A stretch of DNA of 64,000 nt, taken from contig NZ_LT630003.1 in NCBI RefSeq assembly GCF_900105615.1, positions 2,542,001 to 2,606,000 of the forward strand, written 5' to 3'. Of this stretch, positions 52,588-60,766 are shown one piece after another; position 1 is the first letter of the stretch, and every line of letters starts with the position of its first letter. The position numbers and the translations under genes are program-made. The DNA is from Lacrimispora sphenoides JCM 1415. GTDB taxonomy: Bacteria > Bacillota > Clostridia > Lachnospirales > Lachnospiraceae. A model generated the notes under the pieces. The model made no database searches, had not been told where the DNA came from, and was given only the letters and a program-made list of their open reading frames with translations.

Positions 52588-53748
52588 ATGAGCAAAAAAT
52601 TCCAGATAGTAGGCAGTCTGCTGCGCCCGGCAGCTTTGCTGAAATACAAGAACCAGATAGAGAAGCAGGATGATATTACCTACCCGTTCTACAACGGTTT
52701 TGAAGGCTATAAGCAGTGTGAGGCAGAGTCTACGAAAGATGTCGTCGCAAAACAAATCGAACACGGGTTAACAGTCATTACCGATGGCGAGTATTCCAAG
52801 TCCATGTGGCACCTGGACTTTGTTTGGGGATTTCACGGCGTCAGCCGTTACATCGCGGAACACGGCTACTTTTTCCGTGACAAAGATGATACCCGTAAAT
52901 ACGAAACCCGCCGGGACATCGGTCTTAAAATCACGGAACCGCTCTGCGGCAGGAATCACCATTTCATCAAAGTCTTTGAGCAGCTTAAATCCATTGCCGG
53001 AGATAAGGAAACAAAGCTTTGCATCCCATCCCCATCCCATATCTTTGGAGAACTGTTATGGTCAGATAACATCGGCGGAAATGGCTCTGTTTACAATAAC
53101 CCGCAGGAGCTGAAAGCAGGACTGACACAGGCTTACATAGAATTTGTAGAGGAATACGCTTCTGCCGGCGGAAAAATCCTGCAGTTAGATGACTGTCTTT
53201 GGGAGCTTTTTGCAGACGATAATCCCAATTCCCCCTACACGGGCGAACACATCAACCAGGATGAAGTTAAGGCACTTGCGGCTGAATTTATCGAAATCAA
53301 TAATACAGTGATTGATTTCGGCCACAGCCTGGGGCTTGCTATGTGGACCCACAACTGCCGCGGCAACTACGATTCACGGAATATGGGCGGCGGATCCTAT
53401 GTAAAGATTGCCAATCTGTTTTTAAAGCAGTTAAAATATGACCGTTTTTTCCTGGAATGGGATGACGACCGTGCGGGATCCCTAGAGGCGCTGAAAGTTT
53501 TTCAGGATAAGCCGGATACAGAGATTGTTCTGGGCTTATTGTCATCAAAAACCAATACGCCGGATGACGAAGCCCGTGTGATCCGGCTGCTTAACGAGGC
53601 ATCTGAAATCATCCCAAAAGACCGCCTGCTCCTCTCTCACCAGTGCGGATTTGCTTCCTGTGACGGCGGCAACGAGCTGACGGAAGAAGAACAGTGGGCA
53701 AAAATTGATCAGGGGCAGAGAATCGCACTGTCATACTGGGGAGAATGA
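52588..53748 (+). CDS. Cobalamin-independent methionine synthase-like protein (MetE C-terminal domain)
   Basis: A 386-residue protein matching only the C-terminal catalytic barrel of MetE. It has the zinc-site parts WTHNCRGNYD (His, Cys; about 254) and LLSHQCGFAS (Cys; about 350) and the barrel-closing TDGEYSKSMWHLDFVWGF. Such short MetE-like proteins (MetE II, YxjG/YxjH-type) transfer a methyl group to homocysteine or a related thiol from a small donor; the folate N-terminal half is missing. The start at 52588 is behind AAAGGAGG at good spacing. It is probably regulated by the LysR upstream. Confidence 0.9.
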   Translation: MSKKFQIVGSLLRPAALLKYKNQIEKQDDITYPFYNGFEGYKQCEAESTKDVVAKQIEHGLTVITDGEYSKSMWHLDFVWGFHGVSRYIAEHGYFFRDKDDTRKYETRRDIGLKITEPLCGRNHHFIKVFEQLKSIAGDKETKLCIPSPSHIFGELLWSDNIGGNGSVYNNPQELKAGLTQAYIEFVEEYASAGGKILQLDDCLWELFADDNPNSPYTGEHINQDEVKALAAEFIEINNTVIDFGHSLGLAMWTHNCRGNYDSRNMGGGSYVKIANLFLKQLKYDRFFLEWDDDRAGSLEALKVFQDKPDTEIVLGLLSSKTNTPDDEARVIRLLNEASEIIPKDRLLLSHQCGFASCDGGNELTEEEQWAKIDQGQRIALSYWGE

Positions 53749-53774
53749 GTTCGTTCAGTTTAATAAGCATGACA

Positions 53775-53802
53775 AATACCGGCAGGAAAACCTGCCGGTA
53801 TT
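53775..53802. terminator. Bidirectional terminator between convergent metE-like and ridA-like genes
   Basis: A perfect 12-bp stem AATACCGGCAGG / CCTGCCGGTATT (53775-53786 with 53791-53802) with an AAAA loop. T-rich tails are weak on both sides, but the stem is strong and serves both genes. Confidence 0.8.
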
Positions 53803-53832
53803 AAGTATTATGATTACTGAATGCCAGCCATT

Positions 53833-54249
53833 TTAGTCTTTATCCTCAATGACAGCAATTCCGTCCACTTCAAGTAAGCACCCTGGACGTCCGACTCCTG
53901 AAACAAATAAAACAGTGACTAACGGCGGATTATCTGATAAACCAGCCATTTCCTGAAACGCTTTGTAGCCAACTTGCGGGTCGCATCCATTTTGTAAATA
54001 AATGTTGAGTTTAATCAGATTGGCAAAGCTTGCATTTTCAGAAGCTAATATGGCTGCAATATTATGAAGCACCTGCTTTGTCTGTAATTCCAAATCTCCG
54101 GCTCCTACAAGCTCTCCTTTTGAATTAGTCGCATTTTGTCCGCCTATATAAATTGTTTTTGCCTTACCGCTAACGGTAATCGCCTGACTAAATGCTTTTG
54201 ATACGAATAACCCCTCCGGATTCTTATGCTCCACTTTAAATCCGCTCAT
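53833..54249 (-). CDS. RidA family protein
   Basis: A 138-residue YjgF/RidA-fold protein: SQAITVSGKAKTIYIGGQNATNSKGELVGAGDLELQTKQVLHNIAAILASENASFANLIKLNIYL, then the arginine of SGVGRPGCLLEVDGIAVIE. RidA hydrolyses reactive enamine or imine intermediates. The arginine that binds the substrate carboxylate in true RidA is retained in GRPG, although the glycine-rich loop is shortened, so imine deaminase activity is plausible. The start at 54247-54249 follows AAAGGAG. It lies about 60 bases after the DJ-1-like gene on the same strand. Confidence 0.9.
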   Translation of the reverse strand: MSGFKVEHKNPEGLFVSKAFSQAITVSGKAKTIYIGGQNATNSKGELVGAGDLELQTKQVLHNIAAILASENASFANLIKLNIYLQNGCDPQVGYKAFQEMAGLSDNPPLVTVLFVSGVGRPGCLLEVDGIAVIEDKD

Positions 54250-54312
54250 AATTTCTTCTCCTTTCAATAAACCAGATCTTATCACTCCATTGAAACCTTA
54301 GCGCTTATCCCC

Positions 54313-54945
54313 TCATGATTGGATTGAATCCATCAACTCATAGAAATATTCCGCTTTATGTGTCTTATAAAGATGATACCAGGAATCTAATGTTTTTGCA
54401 GAAAATACATCCAGAGCTTTCAGGACATGGAGGGAAAATTCCAGGGGCGCTATTCCGGAAGCAGTTATCAAATTCCCGGCAGTTACGGCAGGTTCCTGCA
54501 TATAGTACTGTTCTCCCTCATAGCCTGGACAGATCATCTTAAGATATCCCAAATCATTGCTCGTATGCCGGCTGGAATCCAGCAATCCTTTCCGGGCAAG
54601 ACCTATTGTAGCTCCGCAAATAGCTGCCACAATAATACCTTCCTTTAAAAACTGCTCTGCCATAGATAAAATGGGATCGTGAACCTGTTCTGTCCATGTA
54701 TTTCCGCCAGGTAAAATCAAGGCGTCTGCGTTTTCCATGGTACACTCATGAAGTTCTATATCCGGTAATATGTTCAGGCCTCCCATTGTGATAACAGGTG
54801 TCTTACTCGTTCCGACCGTAACGATTTTTGATGGGGCTACGCCTTTCTTATAATATCTTCCGGAATTCAGTTCCGCAGTTAAATAACCTATTTCCCAATC
54901 AGCCATTGTATCAAATACATAAAGATATACAACGTTTTTATTCAT
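54313..54945 (-). CDS. DJ-1/PfpI family protein
   Basis: A 210-residue protein of the DJ-1/PfpI (type 1 glutamine-amidotransferase-like) superfamily. The nucleophile elbow is VAAICGATIGLA (cysteine about 106), with ADALILPGGNTW before it. The DW near the N-terminus is a family feature of the protease/chaperone/kinase-regulator subgroups. The substrate is unknown; roles include protein and nucleotide deglycation. The start at 54943-54945 follows GGAGG. It precedes the RidA gene, and both are stress-type small proteins, perhaps dealing with reactive carbonyl species (inference). Confidence 0.87.
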   Translation of the reverse strand: MNKNVVYLYVFDTMADWEIGYLTAELNSGRYYKKGVAPSKIVTVGTSKTPVITMGGLNILPDIELHECTMENADALILPGGNTWTEQVHDPILSMAEQFLKEGIIVAAICGATIGLARKGLLDSSRHTSNDLGYLKMICPGYEGEQYYMQEPAVTAGNLITASGIAPLEFSLHVLKALDVFSAKTLDSWYHLYKTHKAEYFYELMDSIQS

Positions 54946-55032
54946 ACACACATCCTCCATTTTTTAATTTTCCAAGCGCGGATCAAACAAATGGCCGCGA
55001 GAGAAAATGATGTTATCTTTATAATAAAACAA

Positions 55033-55059
55033 CTTCACTGACAACTACTGTCAGTGAAG
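55033..55059 (-). terminator. Terminator of the DUF2785 gene
   Basis: A perfect 11-bp stem CTTCACTGACA / TGTCAGTGAAG (55033-55043 with 55049-55059), a five-base loop and a TTGTTTTATTAT tail on the minus strand, ten bases after the stop codon. Confidence 0.9.
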
Positions 55060-55068
55060 CTGTTAAAA

Positions 55069-55935
55069 TTAATTTTCTATTAATTCCCGATCTATTTTAT
55101 GGAAACGGTTTAATTTTTCTTCTGCATGGAATAGTACATTTATAAGATCCAATGTACTGTCGTAATGCATTGTTTTGAAATACAGGCACCTTATGAAGTT
55201 CTTTGAATTGACTCTTGCAATATACTGCATCCGGTTATTCTGCCAGCCCGCACATTCACTTAGCTCTTCGATCCAATTGATAATCTCTTGGTTTGATAAC
55301 AGATTCCCTTTCATGATTCTGAAAACAACACGGCAGATACGCTCGTCTTCTTCTGTATGAAAAATATAGGTTCCATTATGCAAGATTTTCTTAAAGGCAT
55401 TTAAAATTTCTTTCATTATATCCTCGCTGCATTCACGGCATTGTACCAACTCATCCATTACATCTGCACCGTGTGCTGCTGCATGTGCCCATTCTGATTT
55501 CTGAACATATCCCCTTAAGTCCTTTTCCGAAGTGTAGTATTCTATCACTTTGTCCTTGATATCAATAAACTCATCAATACTTAACAATGCCTTTTTTCTA
55601 TGTCTATTTAAAACCAGAACTACGACCAGCGCTGAAAACGTCCTAGTAAAAACGCTGTCATTTCCGTCGCTGCCTATTTGATAAAATAAATGTTCCTTAT
55701 CCATCAGGATGGTAAGAATATATTTAAGCTGCTCTTCATTGAAAGATTCCTTCTCTTCTATCCACTCACTGAAGGTATTATATATTAACTCATCACGAAA
55801 CTCGGAATCCGTATCACCGATATGGTCAAGCATCTGCAATACATAATCCCACGGATCCTGTTCTCCTGCCACCATGTATTGATTTTCCTGGATCTTTCTT
55901 AATTCTAATATAAGTTGTTCTCTTTTATTATTCAA
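55069..55935 (-). CDS. DUF2785 domain protein
   Basis: A 288-residue soluble, largely helical protein. The DUF2785 signature is SEWAHAAAHGADVMDELVQ (about 160-178), with several conserved acidic residues around it. Function is unknown; the conserved Trp-Ala-His-x-x-x-His-Gly-Ala pattern could bind a metal or phosphate. I place the start at the TTG (55933-55935) eight bases behind AAAGGAG. An ATG at 55980 overlaps the GGDEF stop by four bases and is the alternative start if the two are translationally coupled. Confidence 0.82.
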   Translation of the reverse strand: MNNKREQLILELRKIQENQYMVAGEQDPWDYVLQMLDHIGDTDSEFRDELIYNTFSEWIEEKESFNEEQLKYILTILMDKEHLFYQIGSDGNDSVFTRTFSALVVVLVLNRHRKKALLSIDEFIDIKDKVIEYYTSEKDLRGYVQKSEWAHAAAHGADVMDELVQCRECSEDIMKEILNAFKKILHNGTYIFHTEEDERICRVVFRIMKGNLLSNQEIINWIEELSECAGWQNNRMQYIARVNSKNFIRCLYFKTMHYDSTLDLINVLFHAEEKLNRFHKIDRELIEN

Positions 55936-55976
55936 TCGCTCTACTCCTTTAGCATTAATCCCCCATGATCCATAAA

Positions 55977-56819
55977 TCATGATTTAACTACTTCAATCCG
56001 ATTCCGTCCATTCCTTTTTGCCGCATACAAAGCATCATCACTTATTTTATACAGTGTGTTTATAGAAGTGTGTTCATCTGGAATAACGGTGACGATTCCT
56101 ATACTTATCGTATATTTTATAATATGATCTCTGCCAACGTTGACAGAAGCTTTCTCTGCAATCCTTCTTAATCTTTCTGCGACTTCTAAAGCCTCCTTTT
56201 CATTCGTTCCAGGAAGCAGTACTGTAAACTCTTCGCCGCCGATTCTGCCAAACAGATCATAATCCCGTAATTGATTTTTTATTTTCACTGCAAAATCTTT
56301 TAATACCATATCCCCTGCAAAATGGCCATAAACATCATTGATTTTTTTAAAATTATCCAGGTCAATAAGAAAGAATGAAATAGGCTCCTTTCTTCTTGAG
56401 AATAATGAGATGTTCTCTTTTGCCCGCAGTAAAAATGCTCTTCGGTTGAATATATCCGTCAGTTCGTCATATGTAGCAACCTTAGTCAATTCTAAATCCG
56501 ACTTTTCCTTTGCCATAAGGATAAAACCAATATTCCCGATCAGCATAATCAGATATAAGCAAACGAAAAACAAAACATTGTACATATTATTCGACATCAA
56601 AGATACGGATTCACTTAATCTGATTCCCATAAAAGCTCTTAGAATAAGCAAAATAAATCCTGTTAAATAAATGAAAGCGACTGTCTTTTGTAAAACCGAT
56701 GAATTTTTATCCATTAAAAATACATAGATTGGGAAGCACCAAAGTATAATCATACTGACGGACATAATTGAAACCCGCACACCCTCCGCATATTGCAGCA
56801 ATAAGGCCAGATGGATCAC
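55977..56819 (-). CDS. GGDEF diguanylate cyclase, C-terminal part of a frameshifted membrane protein
   Basis: A 280-residue frame with about four membrane helices (residues 1-120) and a C-terminal GGDEF domain that makes cyclic di-GMP: DIFNRRAFLLRAKE, FFLIDLDNFKKINDVYGHFAGD, the active loop GRIGGEEF (about 193, GGEEF variant still allowed) and GIVTVIP. The GTG start at 56817-56819 overlaps the stop of the preceding frame. That frame reads as the first membrane helices of the same family, so this is most likely the second half of one gene split by a frameshift. Whether the shorter product works alone is unknown. Confidence 0.85.
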   Translation of the reverse strand: MIHLALLLQYAEGVRVSIMSVSMIILWCFPIYVFLMDKNSSVLQKTVAFIYLTGFILLILRAFMGIRLSESVSLMSNNMYNVLFFVCLYLIMLIGNIGFILMAKEKSDLELTKVATYDELTDIFNRRAFLLRAKENISLFSRRKEPISFFLIDLDNFKKINDVYGHFAGDMVLKDFAVKIKNQLRDYDLFGRIGGEEFTVLLPGTNEKEALEVAERLRRIAEKASVNVGRDHIIKYTISIGIVTVIPDEHTSINTLYKISDDALYAAKRNGRNRIEVVKS

Positions 56820-57127
56820 CGCATAACATATACCCGTTTTATTGATCTGTTACAGCGTTTCTTTATAATCAAGAACGCAATAATCTGCGTGGCCTGAGCA
56901 ATAATTAAAAAGGAATTACCAAAGGATATTGAAATACATAGATTGATAACGTCCCTTAACCCAAGAAGAACCCATGCAAAGGTATCAAACAGTCTTGCAA
57001 ATAAAAAGATATATAAAGAAGAATCCTTTTTATGTTGGATCATGTAGGCAATACCTAATATTCCAGAAAAAAGATGTCCTATCACAATTGTAAATATAAG
57101 AGTTTTGATGCTGAAGTCTAAACTCAT
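56816..57127 (-). pseudogene. N-terminal membrane half of the frameshifted GGDEF protein
   Basis: A 103-residue frame (MSLDFSIKTLIFTIVIGHLFSGILGIAYMIQHKKDSS start) with three or four helices and no other domain, ending KKRCNRSIKRVYVMR. GGDEF proteins of Clostridia commonly start with such a seven-to-eight-helix block, and the second frame continues directly with VIHLALLLQYAEGVRV. The two frames overlap by four bases (GTGA), so either a one-base indel split the gene or the pair is translated by coupled reinitiation. Its start at 57125-57127 lies behind GGGGAG. Confidence 0.7.
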
Positions 57128-57284
57128 TTTATTGCTCCCCACCTTCATGTTGAAGTTCCAAGCTGAAATTATAAACAATTAACCTTCTCAAGCAAGCCGG
57201 ACCTAAAGCCTACTGAACTATTACCATTATAATCTATAAATACTGAGCGTTACAGCTTCCACATGTCATGAGATTCTGCCTGAA

Positions 57285-57694
57285 TTACTCTCCCCCATCG
57301 TATACCTTCATCATTAAAAATTCGTCTATCCCTTTACGATAAAGGCTTGGAATTGTTGCCAGGTACTTATATCCTAATTTCTCATAAAAAATCTTTGCAT
57401 CTGGATTGTAAGTAATTTCTTTCCTATCCCTTTTCCCCTGTATTCCTCTTTAATAGCAATGAGATGCAGGTAATGAAATGCGTGAAAGGCACCTTCTGGA
57501 ATAAAATATGCAAATCCGGCGCATTCACCGCTGCACAGAACCACATACAAAGTTCCTCTATGTATACCTTCCATTACTGCATTCGCTCTGCTCTCTTCCG
57601 ATTGAAAATAAGCCGTACACATTGATGAATGTTCCATCGCTTTTATACAACTATCTAAATATTCTTCCGTTCCTTTTCTAAATTGTATGTCCAC
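57285..57694 (-). pseudogene. Decayed GNAT N-acetyltransferase
   Basis: From 57694 the frame reads a normal GNAT N-terminus through LHLIAIKEEYRGKGIGKKLLT and then stops early at 57374. In a second frame the sequence just below reads NPDAKIFYEKLGYKYLATIP, LYRKGIDEFLMMKVYDGGE and a stop at 57285-57287, which is the usual GNAT C-terminus. About 20-30 residues between them are missing, so a deletion with frameshift joined the two parts. The N-terminal piece of 106 residues is unlikely to be active. Confidence 0.78.
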
Positions 57695-57761
57695 ACCCGC
57701 CCCTCACCAGATATCTGAAACTATTTCATCGTACTTATTGAAATCAATCAAATGTTCCTTG

Positions 57762-58100
57762 TTACGTCGTACGGTTGGTATTCCCCCATTCACACATGAT
57801 ATCAAGAATTGGAATCAGGGATTTGCCCCGTTCGGTTAAGCTGTATTCCACCTTAGGCGGAATTTGCGGATATTCCTCCCGATGGACAAGCCCGTCAGCC
57901 TCTAATTCTTTCAGCATTGTACTCAAAGTTTTATATGATATGGTTTTGATATATTTTCTCATTTCATTATATCTTACTACTTCAAACTCCATCAAACAAT
58001 ATAATATTACCATTTTATATTTTCCGTTGATCAGAGATAAGGTATAACTAAATCCTGTATTCTCTAAATCTTCAGCTTTTGAAATACACGAAAAACTCAT
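57762..58100 (-). CDS. HxlR-family regulator
   Basis: A 112-residue winged-helix protein. Family blocks are LINGKYKMVILYCLMEFEVVRYNEMRKYIKTISYKTLSTMLKELEADGLVHREEYPQIPPKVEYSLTERGKSL. The single cysteine in SCISK near the N-terminus is where redox-sensing HxlR proteins such as HypR carry the sensor thiol. It is divergent from a flavin reductase gene with about 180 bases between, a pairing in which HxlR activates or represses the reductase in response to electrophiles or quinones. A GGAGAGTGTAA site precedes the ATG. Confidence 0.9.
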   Translation of the reverse strand: MSFSCISKAEDLENTGFSYTLSLINGKYKMVILYCLMEFEVVRYNEMRKYIKTISYKTLSTMLKELEADGLVHREEYPQIPPKVEYSLTERGKSLIPILDIMCEWGNTNRTT

Positions 58101-58162
58101 TTACACTCTCCTTTTCGTAAGTACTACACCTTAATATTAGTATTGAACATTTATGTGCGTAC

Positions 58163-58190
58163 TTGAATAATAGCTAGTTTACAATATAAT
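58163..58190 (+). promoter_or_regulatory. Promoter of the FMN reductase gene
   Basis: Plus strand TTGAAT (58163-58168), a 16-base spacer and a perfect TATAAT (58185-58190). GTAC-containing sequences upstream (58117-58163), of the kind HxlR proteins bind, lie between this promoter and the HxlR gene. Confidence 0.65.
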
Positions 58191-58277
58191 TAAAGCAGAC
58201 ATACTGGTTGGTGTCAACATTCTTTGTAATAAACACCGCCCGGTTTTGTCATCAATCTTAGCAGAAAGGTGGATCAT

Positions 58278-58829
58278 ATGAAAAAAAGCAAAAAAATCGT
58301 TATACTTACCGGCAGTCCTCGAAAAACCGGCAATAGCATTGCTATGGCGGAAGCATTTACCAAGGAGGCAGAAAAGAAAGGGCACAGTGTCACGCGCTTT
58401 GATGCAGCTGATATGACTATTAAGGGATGTACCGCTTGCGAAACCTGTTTTAATACAGGTAAGGCTTGCAGTTTTGATGATGATTTTAATAAAATAGCTC
58501 CTGAGCTCTTAGAAGCTGATGTATTTGTTTTTGCCACACCTCTGTATTGGTATTCATACCCGGCAAAATTAAAAGCCGTAATTGACAAATTTTATGCATT
58601 TTTAGTTGGCAAGAGAGGGGTCGGCAATAAGGAATGTGCTCTCATTGTCTGTTGCGAAGATAAAGATATGCCTATGTTTGACGGAATCCGCTTTTCTTAC
58701 AAGCAAACCACTGATTTGCTTCAATGGAAGTCAGTGGGTGAGGTTTTGGTACCATCGGTTGCTGCACCTGGGGATATTTACAAGACAAATGGGTTGGAAC
58801 AGGTCATAGCATTAGCCGATAAGTTCTAA
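58278..58829 (+). CDS. NADPH-dependent FMN reductase / flavodoxin-fold oxidoreductase
   Basis: A 183-residue flavodoxin-fold enzyme. The flavin phosphate loop is LTGSPRKTGNSIAM, followed by the cysteine-bearing CTACETCFNTGKACSFDDDF and the FATPLYWYSYPAKLKAVIDKFYAF segment. This matches the iron-sulfur flavoprotein / WrbA-related small quinone or azo reductases. The cysteines could ligate an Fe-S cluster, as in the ISF class, but the count is borderline. It is divergent from HxlR, which probably controls it. The start at 58278 follows AAAGG at good spacing. Confidence 0.88.
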   Translation: MKKSKKIVILTGSPRKTGNSIAMAEAFTKEAEKKGHSVTRFDAADMTIKGCTACETCFNTGKACSFDDDFNKIAPELLEADVFVFATPLYWYSYPAKLKAVIDKFYAFLVGKRGVGNKECALIVCCEDKDMPMFDGIRFSYKQTTDLLQWKSVGEVLVPSVAAPGDIYKTNGLEQVIALADKF

Positions 58830-58878
58830 GTCAGAAAGATGATTCAATCCCAGCCAGGCATATTCCTGCCATAAAAAT

Positions 58879-58920
58879 ACCTCCAAACTGAGTAATTCTT
58901 TCTTACATCAGTTTGGAGGT
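58879..58920. terminator. Terminator between convergent FMN reductase and pgmB genes
   Basis: A perfect 12-bp stem ACCTCCAAACTG / CAGTTTGGAGGT (58879-58890 with 58909-58920) with an 18-base loop. Confidence 0.8.
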
Positions 58921-58935
58921 TTGGCTATGCTTAAT

Positions 58936-59592
58936 CTAGTAGTTATCTCCTAAAATCCCTATCCAGTCAATATCTGCCGCAAGTCCGGGGGCTGCATAAT
59001 CTGCCCTCAGCTGTGCATGCTCTGGCCCGACTCCCAGGGTTTTCATATGTACCGCTTTTGCGGCTGCTATACCGGCCATTGAATCCTCCACTACAAGGCA
59101 ATCCTCATTTTTTAAACCCAATTTATTTGCAGCAACTTCAAAAACTTCAGGATCCGGTTTCGACCTTGTAATATCAAGTCCGCAGCTTACCTTATCAATG
59201 TGAGAAAGAAGTCCTGTTCTTTCAAGAATGAGAGGTGCATTCCTGCTCACTGAACCTACACCGATTAATAAGCCTTTGCTTTTTATCATTTTTAAACACT
59301 CGATCGCCCCAGGAAGGATCGCCTGCTCATCTAACTTCTCTAAGAGCTCTTTATAATAATTATTTTTCCTCTCAGCAAACTCCTCTTTCTCCACCTGGGT
59401 ATAAATCTTACTTCCCTTTCCCAGCACCACTTCAAGAGATTCCATTCTGCTGACACCTTTTTGCTTCTTGTTATCTTCCTTTGTGAATGTATCAATTCCA
59501 AGTTCCTCTGCCAGTATCTTCCACGCTTTAAAGTGCAATTCATCCGTGGATACCAATACTCCATCTAAATCAAAAATCACTCCGAGAATCAT
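58936..59592 (-). CDS. pgmB: Beta-phosphoglucomutase
   Basis: A 218-residue HAD-superfamily mutase converting beta-glucose 1-phosphate to glucose 6-phosphate. The nucleophile motif is FDLDGVLVSTDELHF (Asp pair), the cap has RMESLEVVL, motif II is GVGSVSRNAPLIL, motif III and IV are in KPDPEVF and VVEDSMAGIAAAKAVHM. The cap and the DLDGV-TD combination are typical of PgmB rather than general phosphatases. It is the natural partner of the inverting GH65 phosphorylases nearby, which release beta-glucose 1-phosphate. It is divergent from the LacI gene, which probably represses it. Confidence 0.93.
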   Translation of the reverse strand: MILGVIFDLDGVLVSTDELHFKAWKILAEELGIDTFTKEDNKKQKGVSRMESLEVVLGKGSKIYTQVEKEEFAERKNNYYKELLEKLDEQAILPGAIECLKMIKSKGLLIGVGSVSRNAPLILERTGLLSHIDKVSCGLDITRSKPDPEVFEVAANKLGLKNEDCLVVEDSMAGIAAAKAVHMKTLGVGPEHAQLRADYAAPGLAADIDWIGILGDNY

Positions 59593-59653
59593 AATTATCT
59601 CTCCTTATATTCTTTAGGTCTCTCATTTCATCTGTACAATCTCTTTCAATTAT

Positions 59654-59687
59654 GCTAAACTATTACTAATTCAGTTTAACATTAAAC
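59654..59687. promoter_or_regulatory. Dyads between pgmB and lacI-type genes
   Basis: Two overlapping inverted repeats: GCTAAACT ... AGTTTAAC (59654-59680, one mismatch) and GTTTAA-CA-TTAAAC (59674-59687). They lie in the 117-base divergent region. They are likely operators for the LacI protein, affecting both pgmB and its own gene. Confidence 0.5.
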
Positions 59688-59709
59688 TTGCGGAAGAAAG
59701 GAGCATAAA

Positions 59710-60720
59710 ATGGCTACAATAAAAGATATTGCACAGGCTGTAGGGGTAAGCTGCACCACCGTCTCCAATGTGATTCATGGAAGGGCCGGTCGTGTATCAA
59801 CAGAGACCATTACCCTTATTAATGAAGCCATCGATCAATTGGGTTATGTTCCAAATATGTCCGCCCGTGCTCTTGTGTCAAACTCCTCTAAAGTTATCGG
59901 GATGATCAGTCACCTGACTTCAAATAAAAAAGAAAGTATTGTAGAAGATCCCTTTCATTCTGCCTTCATAGGTTCCATTGAAAAAACCTTAAGGGAAAAC
60001 GGTTATTATCTAATGCTCCGTACCGTGGAAACCACTTCCGATTTAATGAATTTCCTTCATAACTGGAATGTTGACGGTCTTTTTTGTACCGGTGTATTTC
60101 AGGATGAATTTTTTGAAGCACTTACCAAACTTAAAATACCCGTGGTATTAATCGATAGCTATGTAGCTCATCCGAATATCTGCAATGTGGGCCTTCAGGA
60201 CTATGACGGTGGATATACCGCCACAAAATATCTCATTGACAAAGGTCATAAAGATATTGCATTTGCCTCTCCTCCCATCAAAAAGAAGGGCGTTGTTGAC
60301 GAACGTTTTCAGGGTTATAAAAACGCTCTGGCGGATGCTTCCATTCCTTTTCGTAAAAATCTGGTTTTTGAACAGGAGCTTGATACGGCAACTACCATAA
60401 CCCTTGGCACACAATTAGCCGCCAGAAAAGATATAACAGCCATATTTGCTACAGCGGATATTTTGGCTGCAGGAATCATGGCAGGTCTTAAACAAGCCGG
60501 TAAAAGGGTCCCTGAAGATTTTTCTGTCATGGGCTTTGATGATATTAACTTATGTCAGCTTACATCACCAACACTTACCACCATTCATCAGGATGCTCCT
60601 TTAAAGGGCAAACTGGCTGTTTACTTCCTCATGGATAAGCTTGACAACAAACCGATACCAGACAATGAGATCATTCTTCCAATTCATCTTGTTGAAAGAG
60701 AAAGTGTGATATCACTCTGA
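59710..60720 (+). CDS. LacI-family transcription regulator
   Basis: A 336-residue regulator with N-terminal DNA-binding domain MATIKDIAQAVGVSCTTVSNVIHGRAGRVSTETITLINEAIDQLGYVPN, the hinge, and a two-lobe sugar-binding domain from about residue 60 (ICNVGLQDYDGGYTATKYLIDKGHKDIAFASPP, then VMGFDDINLCQLTSPTLTTIHQD). Location between pgmB and two GH65 phosphorylase genes suggests it senses the disaccharide or a product and controls the locus (inference). A GAAAGGAG site precedes the ATG. Confidence 0.92.
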   Translation: MATIKDIAQAVGVSCTTVSNVIHGRAGRVSTETITLINEAIDQLGYVPNMSARALVSNSSKVIGMISHLTSNKKESIVEDPFHSAFIGSIEKTLRENGYYLMLRTVETTSDLMNFLHNWNVDGLFCTGVFQDEFFEALTKLKIPVVLIDSYVAHPNICNVGLQDYDGGYTATKYLIDKGHKDIAFASPPIKKKGVVDERFQGYKNALADASIPFRKNLVFEQELDTATTITLGTQLAARKDITAIFATADILAAGIMAGLKQAGKRVPEDFSVMGFDDINLCQLTSPTLTTIHQDAPLKGKLAVYFLMDKLDNKPIPDNEIILPIHLVERESVISL

Positions 60721-60727
60721 TCTTAGT

Positions 60728-60766
60728 AAGAAGGGAATGTTAAAACGCATTCCCTCCTTATTTTTA
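60728..60766. terminator. Bidirectional terminator between lacI-type and GH65 genes
   Basis: A 12-bp stem with one mismatch (60728-60739 with 60748-60759) followed by ATTTTTA on the plus strand. Its 3' end touches the GH65 stop codon. Confidence 0.82.
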
